Source: Caenorhabditis remanei (Eukaryota > Nematoda > Chromadorea > Rhabditida > Rhabditidae). Taken from it: a DNA stretch of 64,000 nucleotides. A program made the translations under genes and the position numbers. Each line of letters opens with the position of its first letter. Position 1 is the first letter of the stretch. Below, piece by piece: positions 55,365 through 64,000 of the stretch. The notes beneath the pieces were generated by a model. It was given only the letters and a program-made list of their open reading frames with translations, had not been told where the DNA came from and searched no databases. The DNA lies in the NCBI RefSeq assembly GCF_010183535.1, contig NC_071332.1:17670001-17734000 (forward strand). The letters are read 5' to 3'.

Positions 55365-55689
55365 TGTGTCGGAGAAAATGTTAGAAATGTGGAGACACTG
55401 AAAAATGGGCAGGTGGAAACAGAGAGCTATGAAATATTGTGACTTCGAGCAAAAGCTACGTGATATGTAGAAAACATTTCCTTTCAAAACTGCATAGCGA
55501 TATTATTGATTTCAGCTATTCCTATCGAGGGGTATCCGGGAACAAACAATTGAATTAATAAACGCAAAATGTACACAAAATATTTTATTGCGATGGATCC
55601 AATGCAAAAATGTGAACAGGTGTGTAGACTGAAAGGTAAATGATTCAGTAAACTAAGATGAGAAGAAATAGTACTTTGAAGCAAGAAAA

Positions 55690-56244
55690 AGCACCACTTA
55701 AAAGGTAGTGGCCTATTCCATCTCTTATTATACTCTTGTTTTCGAGCAGCTTGACATCTTTTCAGGGAACAGAATCAACTAAACTTTTGCCAGTAGTAGT
55801 TGAAGAATATCTGTTTTCCTTTAGTAATTGGGTTCAAGATCTTTACAACGATTCTTCCAAATTTGTTTTCATTCTACATTTGTCCACTCGATAGTAGCTT
55901 CGCAATTTGGCGTACACAAATGATTGATATGCCTGTAACAGGATTATTAGTGCAGAACTAAGACAAGCAACTTACGCTGTCTTAGAGTGTTTCAAGGACC
56001 CATCAATCGTGAAGGCAGCTTTGACTTCCTTATTTTCAGTTCCCTCAAATCTTCCAAAGTAGCAAGTGGCCCAATTAAATTTTGCTTCTTGATCTTCACT
56101 CATTGTGCCCAGCTCTACATATCCGATGTATTCGCTGATGATGTCTCTTTTTGCAAATTTCTTTTTGACGTAAACACCAATGTTATTGTTGAAATTTAAA
56201 AGTATAGAGTTTAATCTAATCAAATAACAAGCTCGATGAGACAT
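55690..56244 (-). pseudogene. SET-domain remnant, copy B
   Basis: Exon 55970-56244 reads NNNIGVYVKKKFAKRDIISE followed by YIGYVELG, like the G-x-G...G-x-x-I-x-E-Y start of a SET domain. After a GTAAGT intron the next exon gives HINHLCTPNCEATIEWTNVE, the NHxCxPN motif that binds S-adenosylmethionine. A stop (TGA) plus a one-base insertion follow directly, whereas copy A reads on (ERNRFGRIIG). The N-terminal parts are missing. The parent would be a lysine methyltransferase; this copy is inactive. Confidence 0.75.
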
Positions 56245-56893
56245 TTTGCAAGAGAAGGTTGTCAGTTTTTTTTAAATCTTTGGAGTCAAAAACAGAACTT
56301 CGAAAACACTTTTTGTGAGCCGCCTCTTGAACAAAACAACAGTTGGACCACATTAACTCTGACCTCCCCCCTATCTTAATTGCATTCTTGCAAATTTATA
56401 GCCCAGTTTCCAAAAAGGTACCTAATTTTACCAATTTTTTTGAAATTTTTTGAAATTTCATTAAAAAATTCAAATTTTTGATGCATAATTAGCTTTTGAC
56501 TGAATTCTGAAGTATATTCGAAAATTCGACGTATTTGGAAAAAAATCAAGAAAATTCAAATTTTTGTTCAAAATTTAGTTCAAATTTTTTCAACCGGGCT
56601 TTGGGCCCGGCCCGTTGCAAGTATGCTTAATTGTGTATTCTAATGGTCTCTTATCGTTATATTACTTTTATATCAAGCCTGGTAAAATCACAATTCTTGT
56701 GTACGTGTTGTTTTCCTTTTTTGCCTAAATTTTTTTTCATTTGTATATTTTTCTCTCTTTCATTATTCATGAAATCTTAATGAAAAAATAAAATAAATCA
56801 AATTTAATCAGCTTTCTGGAGTGATTGAAAGTGCATTCCGCTGAACTTTTTGAGGGATTTCCTGCATAATAAACTTTAGAAAGGGTAAAACTC

Positions 56894-57219
56894 ATACTTG
56901 TCAACCGGGCCAAAACGGGCCGACACGGATATTATGAGCTGAAAAATATACCAAAATGTAGATCTCGACGAGTTCTATATCTGTGACCTACTACGGGCCG
57001 GATGGCTATTCGTTAATGTGTCACGGGCCGGGAAAAAGTGCCAAAAAACGCGAAAATGGCCAAAAAAGCCATTCTAGCCAGCCCGCGGCACATTAACGAA
57101 TAGACATCAGGCCCGTAGTAGGTCACGGACATAGAACTCGTCGAGATCTACATATATTCATTTTGACGCGAGTTACGAGCCGGCCCGTGTCGGCCCGTTT
57201 CGGCTCGGTTGACAAGTAT
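56894..57219. mobile_element. Fold-back element with 9-10 bp target duplication
   Basis: ATACTTGTCAACCGGGCC at 56894 pairs with the complement ending at 57219, and the arms pair throughout (GATCTCGACGAGTTCTA, CTACTACGGGCC). GGTAAAACT occurs on both sides (56884 and 57220), followed by C in one copy and G in the other. A 9-10 bp duplication would suit a Mutator-like element. There are no coding frames. Confidence 0.75.
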
Positions 57220-57279
57220 GGTAAAACTGAAGTATTTTATTCAATCTTACAAAAAACAGACAATCTTCTTTTTTAAAAT

Positions 57280-57340
57280 TTTCATCGAGCTTGTTATTTG
57301 ATTAGAGTAAACTCAATAGTTTCCAATTTCAACGTTTTTT
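57280..57340 (+). pseudogene. Inverted fragment of SET copy B start
   Basis: TCATCGAGCTTGTTATTTGA on the plus strand repeats the beginning of the minus-strand exon at 56244 and continues with TTAGAGTAAACTCAATAGTT in diverged form. It shows that a rearrangement placed an inverted piece here. The rest of 56245-57525 holds no gene. Confidence 0.55.
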
Positions 57341-57525
57341 TTACTCATTTTTCATTTCTTCGTTCAAAATTATCATAGTCGGGAATCCGGTTTTTTGGAA
57401 AATAGAAAAGTTATTTTAATATGAATGAAACCATCTCATAAAGTCATACAATTGTGAAATTATTATCAATCAAATGAAAAAAATTATGTCAGGATAGAAA
57501 ATGGTTACGTTGAAAGCAGGCTTAT

Positions 57526-58594
57526 TCATGAAGAGATCTCTCTCCAAATAGGTATAGCAATTAACCAGAACATGTTTCTAAAATTCCTCTGAGAAACAAT
57601 ATAAGACAATGAGACAACTCCAGGAATGTTGAACAAAAAAACAAAATAGGATGGCAATGTAATAGTGGTTTCAACGTTTATTTGAAAATAATCGTTTAAT
57701 AATAAGCCAACTAAATGAGCAACACTGTGAAACTGGAAATCACTTGATAGGGATAAAACTTGAAAATAATGAAATTGTTTCCAGAAAAAAACCTTACCAT
57801 TAACAGAGAGTGGATAGGAGCAAACTGATACAATAAATAAGTTCCATCCATATTCTCCAATTTTCGAAAAAGTCGATAAATGTGTATGTATACCGCAGCA
57901 CTAATTATAGAAATAATTAGAATTATGATGTTATAAATGTACAATGTTTGATGTGAGCATCGAGCTTGTGTTTTATAACCAGTACAAAAGACTGTAAAAA
58001 GTTTGTCTGAAATTGATCGGTTTAAAATTCAATCTCACAAGTAGTATAGGTATAATGAATAACTGATACATACACCAGACAGATTTCGTATTTTAACAAT
58101 ACTCTGAAAATAAAAGATGTTGATTTTCAAAATGGTAATTTTCACCCTGTGACTAAGAGCTTGTACTTTGGCAAGTAAAAAATAGTAATTCTCTGTATTG
58201 CCGCCAAAAATGAGAACATTCCGATAATAGCAAATAGAATACTTCCCCAGATCACCAAAAGCGCTTCAATAATCACAAAAAACACTGTAATACTCCTTCG
58301 AATACTCCCATCGTCTAGAAGTTTCCCGAAAAAAGTGAGGAGGAAACATATGTCAGTCACAACCAGCCAGATAGCAGAGTTATAGAATAATTGATTGAAT
58401 ATTGGTTCGTGAAAATGTTGATCATTAACATCAGACTCTTTCCTCCTGGATTTGTATAAAATTAGACAAAAGAATAGAAAATTGTTGATGATAAACATGG
58501 TAGTACCGTAAGCCTGAAGGCCTGTAGCGAGGAAAAGCTCGTAAATACTTGTATCATTATGATAGCGGGCGCCTAAAATCGCTCTGGTAAACAT
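57526..58594 (-). CDS. Seven-transmembrane receptor, array family (R13)
   Basis: It appears intact. Exon 1 starts MFTRAILGARYHNDTSIYEL. TM1 is IINNFLFFCLILYKSRRK, and TM3 is preceded by LVIWGSILFAIIG, where Trp replaces the usual Leu. Exon 3 reads FCTGYKTQARCSHQTLYIYN and exon 4 FHSVAHLVGLLLNDYFQINV, ending PIWREISS. The 5' side abuts receptor stubs at 58735-58843. Confidence 0.82.
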
Positions 58595-58734
58595 GATCGG
58601 AAGAAATATCAGAAATGCGGAGATAGATACCGGATAATAGGCAGGTGAAAATGAAGATAGAAATTTCGTTTCAAAACTATGTAGTCTCCTGATGCAGTGA
58701 TGATGTCATCGAGTGTGAAGAGCATTAGAGCGCG

Positions 58735-58850
58735 GTAGCAATGAACGTTGACACCACTATCAAAATACCATCATATTTTGCTGCTAGATTCAAGAACATT
58801 CAAATCTTTTTGATGGCGGACGTATAATATCATCAGGTTCAACATGGTGC
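58735..58850. pseudogene. Fused receptor stubs beside R13
   Basis: On the plus strand GAACGTTGACACCACTATCA begins a piece of receptor exon 4 that stops at about 58785. On the minus strand 58843-58790 encodes a start like MLNLMILYVRHQKDLNVLES, matching R17. The two pieces are joined directly, a rearrangement scar also seen beside R4 and R8. Confidence 0.6.
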
Positions 58851-59124
58851 CGGAGAAAATGTTAGAAATGCGGAGACACTGGATAACGGACAGGTGGAAA
58901 ACGGGCTGATCATCAGCTCTGAAATAATGTTTCTTCTTGCGAAACCTATGTGATGTTTATTGCTACCGCGCTCTAATGCTCTCCACACCCGATGAAATCA
59001 TCACTGCATCAGGTTTTTCTTCATCGTTAGCATTCGGACGCTGCGCAGTTTTGAAACGAATTTTTTCTCCTTTTTCACCTGCCTAAATTGCGGAAAAGAA
59101 AATCGAGTAATTTTCTATTACGCA

Positions 59125-59185
59125 TTTCTGATATTTCTTCCGATCGTGTTTACCAGAGCGATTTTAGGCGCCCGCTATCATAATA
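59125..59185 (+). pseudogene. Receptor N-terminal stub with lost ATG
   Basis: After GCATTTCTGATATTTCTTCC the codons read VFTRAILGARYHN, like the start of R13 but with GTG in place of ATG. Sequence then jumps to the shared upstream block (AAAGGAAATGTTTTCTACAT). Confidence 0.6.
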
Positions 59186-59313
59186 AAGGAAATGTTTTCT
59201 ACATATCAAATCGCTTTTGCGCAAAGTCGCAAAACTCCGCAGCTCCTGAATAAAGCCTCTTTTCCACCTGTCCGTTATCCAGTGTCTCCGCATTTCTGAT
59301 ATTTCTTCCGACA

Positions 59314-60379
59314 ATGTTCACCTTGGTGATTGCAGGCTTCCGCGTTCGAAAAAATTCAACTATTTACGAGCATTACCTCGCTACAGGTCTTCAAACGTAC
59401 GGTACTATCATGTTTCTCATCAACAATTTTCTATTCTTCTGTCTAATTTTATACAAATTCCGGAAAAAAACAGATGAAAATGATCAAAATTTTCACGAAC
59501 CAATATTCAATCAATTATTTTATACCTCTGCTTTCTTGCTGGCTGTAACTGACTTCAGTTTCTTGTTTCTTTGTTTCGGGAAACTTACAGACGATGGGAG
59601 GTATACAACGGGTATTACAATGTTTTGTTTGATTATTGAAATATATTTGATGTACTTGGGAAGTATTCTATTTGCTATTATCGGAATGTTCTCATTTTTG
59701 GCGGCAATACAGAGAATAACCATTTTCTACTTGCCAAAGTACAAATTCTTAGTCACAGGGTCAGGTGACCATTTTGAAAACTAATATCTTTCATTTTCAG
59801 AATATTGTTGAAATATGAAATCTGCCTGGTGTATGCATCAGTTATCCATTATAGCTATGCTGCTTGTGAGCTTGAATTTCTATCCAGATAATTTCAGACA
59901 AACTTTTTCAGTCGTGTGTCCTTTTAACAAATTAAAGGGGGATCACTGTTCTTATCACACTATGTACATTTATAACATAATTGTTTTTACTATTTCTACA
60001 ATTAGTGCTGCGATATACATACAGATTTATCGACTTTTCAGAAAATTGGAGAGTAGGGACAGAGGAACATATTTATTGTATCAGTTTACTCCTATCCACT
60101 CTCTGTTATTGGTAAGATTGTTTCTGGAAAACTTTCCATTATTTTAAAGTTGTATCACTATCGAGTCATTTTCAGCTTCACAGTATTGCTCATTTAGTCG
60201 AAGTATTATTAGAGGATTATTTTCAAATGGACGATGAAACTATCAAAGTGACATCCTACTTTGTTTTTGTGTTGAATATTCCTGGAGTTGTCTCATTATC
60301 TTATATCGTTTCTCAGAGAAACTTTAGAAACATGTTTCGGATAATTGCTTTACCGATTTGGAGAGAAATCTCTTCGTGA
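59314..60379 (+). CDS. Seven-transmembrane receptor, array family (R15)
   Basis: It looks intact. Exon 1 (59314-59758) begins MFTLVIAGFRVRKNSTIYEH. TM1 is LINNFLFFCLILYKFRKK, TM2 FYTSAFLLAVTDFSFLFLCF and TM3 AAIQRITIFYLPKYKFLV. The donor lies in GGGTCAGGTGACC as in R2. Exon 2 (LLKYEICLVYASVIHYSYA) is followed by a 46-base intron. Exon 3 reads VCPFNKLKGDHCSYHTMYIY and exon 4 LHSIAHLVEVLLEDYFQMDD, ending LPIWREISS. Confidence 0.83.
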
Positions 60380-60529
60380 ATAATTGTGCAATTTTAAACA
60401 AAAAAATGGTCACCATGAAACTAAATAAAAAAAGATTTTGCCGATACTCATATATTTTACTTTTTTTTAAACAGAAAGCAGTTATTGTATTCATCTAAAA
60501 TTTTAATTCGTTTAAAAATACAATTTTTA

Positions 60530-60800
60530 TCAAATTTCTGGCACTTCTTGTTGTTGTTGGCTGTGGAAGAAGTTGGAGATTGAGAGAAAATTATCGATTC
60601 AGTGTAAGAGTGGTAGACGTCTTTGGTTTCATAATTATCCGTATTCATCGGAGAGAAATCTGGAATATAATTCACGGTCTGCTGCCGGAGGGTGTTAAAG
60701 GCGCATCTAATTGGTTCGGAATGGTCTCGAAGCGGAAAATATGATTTGCAGTTCTTTTCACACCTGCAAAGCTCGAAAATACGGCATTTGGTCTATTTCA
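60530..60800 (-). pseudogene. Cysteine-rich coding remnant, copy 4 (best preserved)
   Basis: A continuous minus-strand frame reads KCRIFELCRCEKNCKSYFPL, RDHSEPIRCAFNTLRQQTVN, YIPDFSPMNTDNYETKDVYH and SYTESIIFSQ, ending in an Asn/Lys-rich tail. The spacing C-x5-C-x-C-x3-C suggests a small zinc-binding module. It lies 3' of the SET remnant (copy C) on the same strand, with R16 in between, so it might be a post-SET-like end of the same broken gene. That is a hypothesis. Confidence 0.55.
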
Positions 60801-60903
60801 ACTACGAAACAGGATAGAAAATGATTACGTTAAGAGCAGGTGGAAACATGTTTCGCATTTTCATTGAAAATTTTTTACCAAGAGTTTCAAAATTTACATT
60901 TAT

Positions 60904-61965
60904 TCATGAAGAGATTTCTCTCCAAATCGGTATAGCAATTATCCAAAACATGTTTCTGAAATTCCTTTGAGAAACAATATACGACAATGACACAATTCCA
61001 GGAATGTTAAACACAAAAACAAAGTAGGATGGCGCTTTGATAATGAGCTCATCGTTTATTTGAAAATAATCCTCTAATAACAATCCAACTAAATGAGCAA
61101 CACTGTGAAGCTGAAAGTGTCTCGATAGTGATAAAAAAACGAAAATAATGAAATTTTTCAAAAAAAACCTTACCATTAACAGAGAATGAATAGGAGTAAA
61201 CTGATACAATAAATAAGTTCCATCCATATTCTCCAATTTTCGAAAAAGTCGATAAATGTGTATGTATACCGCAGCACTAATTATAGAAATAATGAAGACA
61301 ATAATGCTATAAATGTACATAATTTTATGAGAACATTTTCCCATAGTTTTTAATACATTACAGAATACTGAAAAAGTTTGTCTGAGATTAGTTAATTTAA
61401 AATCCAAGCTCACTAGCAGCATAGCTATAATGAATAACTGATACATACACCAGGCAAATTTCATATTTCAACAATATTCTGAAAATGAAAGGTATTAGTT
61501 TTCAAAATGGTCGCCTGACCCTGTGACTAAGAATTTGTACTTTGGCAAGTAGAAAATAGTTATTCTCTGTATTGCCGCCAAAAATGAGAACATTCCGATA
61601 ATAGCATAAAGAATACTTCCCAAAGATATCAAAAGCGCTTCAATCAACACAAACCAAATTGTAATATTCGATCGAATACTCCCATCGTCTGTAAGATCTC
61701 CGAAAAGAGAAATCAGGAAACAGATGTCAGTTGCAACCAGCCAGATAGCAGAGTTATAAAATAATTGACTGAATATTGGCTTGTGAAAATTTTGATCATT
61801 AACATCAGACTCTTTCCGGAATTTGTATAAAATTAGACAGATAAATAGAAAATTGTTGATAAGAAACATGATAGTACCGTAATATTGAATGCCTGTAGCA
61901 GGATAATATTCGAGAAGATTTGAATCATTTGAAGAACGGACGCCTAAAATCGCCGAAATGAACAT
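60904..61965 (-). CDS. Seven-transmembrane receptor, array family (R16)
   Basis: It is nearly identical to R12 in all exons (MFISAILGVRSSNDSNLLEY, FCNVLKTMGKCSHKIMYIYS, PIWREISS) and appears intact. One difference is the exon-1 donor region: GGGTCAGGCGACC here against GGGTGAAAATC in R12. Gene conversion between copies may have swapped this part, because the sequence after the donor resembles R4 and R15. Confidence 0.83.
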
Positions 61966-62329
61966 TGTGTCGGAGAAAATGTTAGAAATGTGGAGACACT
62001 GAAAAATGAACAGGTGCAAACAGGGGTTACGAGCTATGAAATATTGTGACTTCGAGCAAAAGCTACGTGATATGTAGAAAACATTTCCTTTCAAAACTGC
62101 ATAGCGATATTATTGATTTCAGCTATTCCTATCGAGGGGTATCCGGGAACAAACAATTGAATTAATGAACGCAAAATGTATACGAAATATTTTATTGCGA
62201 TGGATCCAATGCAAAAATGTGAACAGGTGTGTAGACTGAAAGGTAAATGATTCAGTAAACTAAGATGAGAAGAAATAGTACTTTGAAGCAAGAAAAAGCA
62301 CCACTTAAAACGTAGTGGCCTATTCCATC

Positions 62330-62632
62330 TCCTATTACACTCCTGCTTTCCAGCATCTTGACATCTTTTCATTCCACAGAAACAACGAAACTTTTGCCAG
62401 TAGCAATCGGGTTCAAGACCTTGACAAAAATTCTTCTACGTTGGTCCACTCGATAGTAGCTTTGCAATTTGGCGTACACAAATGATTGATATACCTGTAA
62501 CGAAATTATAAGTGCAAAACTAAGACAAGAAACTTACGCTGTCTTAGAGTGTTTCAAGGGCCCATCAATCGTGAAGGCAGCTTTTACTTCCTTATTTTCA
62601 GTGTCCTCAAACGATCCAAAGTAGCAAGTGGG
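62330..62632 (-). pseudogene. SET-domain remnant, copy C
   Basis: It corresponds to copy B over HINHLCTPNCKATIEWTNVE and the KVLNPIATGKSFVVSV stretch, but lacks the bases for RNRFGRIIG, so the frame is lost. The upstream exon is cut at 62632, where the homology with 56062 ends and unrelated GC-richer sequence (CCTAGCCCCAACATGGCGGA) begins. Confidence 0.7.
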
Positions 62633-63283
62633 ACCTCAATGGTCCTAGCCCCAACATGGCGGATGGTGTCGTTGACATCTCACAAAATCTCCGTCACGCC
62701 ACTGGAGGCTAGGGGAAAGAACAATAATTCTCAAAAAATCAGAAACCGAAGGGGACGACTAGTCATTCTGTTAGGCAGTCTATGGGGAGAATGAGGACTG
62801 TCCTTGTCTTACGTTGAATACAAACGCAAGCAGCGACGCGCGTTCGTTGCGAAACCCATATTTACACTGTCCGTGATAGCGATGCGATACAAACATGTAA
62901 ATTATGAAAAATTTGATTTCTGTGGCATTGTTAAACTTCCAGCCTCTTTAACCCGAGATCCCCAAGAATCCATCATTTTAGACATCGTCGCCAGTACATT
63001 CTTATCCAATGCCATAAAGGAGAGATAGAGATAGCTGAAACCAATGAGACCGCAGATTCAGCAACAGCGCTCTAGTGTTCGCCACACCCGATGACATCAT
63101 CACTGCATCAGGTGTTTCATCGTCGTTAGCGTTCGGAGGCAACGCAGTTTTGAAAGGAAACGTTTTTGATATATCACATCGCTTTTGCACGAAGTCGCAA
63201 TATTCCATAGCTCCTGAATAAACCCTCTTTCCCACCTGTCCGTTATCCAGTGTCTCCGCATTTCTACCATTTTCTCCGGCACC
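62633..63283. other. Breakpoint sequence and upstream region of R17
   Basis: 62633-62870 is GC-richer and unlike the rest of the array, probably another inserted repeat; no gene is recognised. 62930-63283 contains blocks found upstream of other receptors (AAGAATCCATCATTTTAGAC, GATGACATCATCACTGCATC, GGAGGCAACGCAGTTTTGAA, TCCGCATTTCT). Confidence 0.4.
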
Positions 63284-64000
63284 ATGTTCACCCTGATGAT
63301 TTTATACGTCCGCCATCAAAAAGATTTGAATGTTCTTGAATCTAGCTTCGCTACAGGCCTTCAGGCTTACGGTACTATCATGTTTCTCATCAACAATTTT
63401 CTATTCATCTGTCTTATTTTATACAAATTACGGAAAAAACTTGATGTTAATGATCAAAATTTTCACGAGCCAATATTCAATCAATTATTTTATAACTCTG
63501 CTATCTGGCTGGTTGCAACTGACTTCTGTTTCCTGGTTACTTTTTTCGGCGAAATTTCAGACGCTGAAAGTTTTAAAACAAGTATTACATCAATTTGTTT
63601 TGTTATTGAAATATATTTGATGTACTTGGGAAGTATTCTATTTGCTATTATCGGAATGTTCTCATTTTTGGCGGCAATACAGAGAATAACTATTTTTTAC
63701 TTGCCAAAGTACAAATTCTTAGTCACGGGGTGAGAATACCATTTTGAAAATCAACATCTTTCATTTTCAGAATATTGTTGAAATATGAAATCTGCCTGGT
63801 GTATGTATCAGTTATCCATTATAACTACGCTGCTTGTGAGCTTGAATTTTAAACCAAATAATTACTGACAAACTTTTTTCAGTCTTTTGTACAGTTGATA
63901 AAACAGGTGCTCGATGTTCACATCGAACTTTGTACACTTATAACATCATTATTTTAATTATTTCTTTAATTAGTGCTGCGGTATACATACACATTTATCG
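63284..64000 (+). CDS. Seven-transmembrane receptor, array family, cut by the window end (R17)
   Basis: Exon 1 (63284-63730) begins MFTLMILYVRHQKDLNVLES and contains TM1-TM3 with AAIQRITIFYLPKYKFLV. A normal donor GTGAGA follows. Exon 2 encodes LLKYEICLVYVSVIHYNYA. Exon 3 begins FCTVDKTGARCSHRTLYTYN and runs to the edge within AAVYIHIY. No defect is seen in the part available. Confidence 0.8.

Noticed and set aside
55484..55684. Short minus-strand frame repeated at 62091-62372
   Set aside because: It lies in the duplicated SET-downstream region, carries no known motif, and looks like untranslated or intronic sequence.

Overview
The window looks like a nematode chromosome, most probably a Caenorhabditis species and probably not C. 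elegans itself. The reasons are the very short introns (many of about 46-50 bases) with TTTTCAG acceptors, AT-rich spacers, and worm-restricted gene families: CUB-like secreted proteins, a str-class chemoreceptor, an fbxa-type gene start, and a large family of seven-transmembrane receptors. It is an accessory, transposon-rich region. I see no rRNA, operon or CRISPR array.

Left part (1-24.2 kb). After a repeat-filled stretch containing two nested hAT-type elements (1044-1946), there are three paralogous CUB-like genes: 2535-6357 minus, 13217-17261 plus and 18156-21505 plus. Each has a signal peptide, two folded domains, a threonine-rich stalk and a hydrophobic C-terminus that suggests GPI anchoring. 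A more distant secreted protein with the same stalk and tail follows (21794-24233 plus). GATA motifs (TGATAAG) and TATA-like boxes lie upstream of several of them, which fits expression in the intestine. Between the first two CUB-like genes are a light-chain-type amino-acid transporter (7225-9936 minus) and a str-class receptor (11127-12462 plus). Fold-back elements and a small Ty3/gypsy derivative sit inside introns of these genes.

Middle (24.7-29.8 kb). A 5'-truncated Ty3/gypsy element (24673-28340 minus) retains RNase H, integrase and one LTR. It ends at a short element full of CGGAAGT repeats. An fbxa-type gene start with a Mos1-like helix-turn-helix and an F-box follows.

Right part (30.4-64 kb). 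This is an array of at least a dozen receptor genes and pseudogenes of one seven-transmembrane family with a fixed four-exon structure. Plus-strand and minus-strand copies alternate. Between the 3' ends of converging copies there is repeatedly the same cysteine-containing coding remnant, and upstream of minus-strand copies the same SET-domain remnant. The whole module has therefore been amplified by segmental duplication. About half of the copies are intact. Others carry frameshifts, truncations or a LINE insertion (36591-38177). One duplicated segment is split by about 4.8 kb of inserted DNA that carries two arrays of a 58-bp repeat. Each repeat contains a six-unit heat-shock element, as described for Caenorhabditis Helitrons, and the arrays are separated by a 1.6-kb inverted-repeat transposon.

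Exon boundaries were read by eye from splice consensus and from comparison between paralogs inside the window. Family names rest on recognised motifs only; no database search was made.
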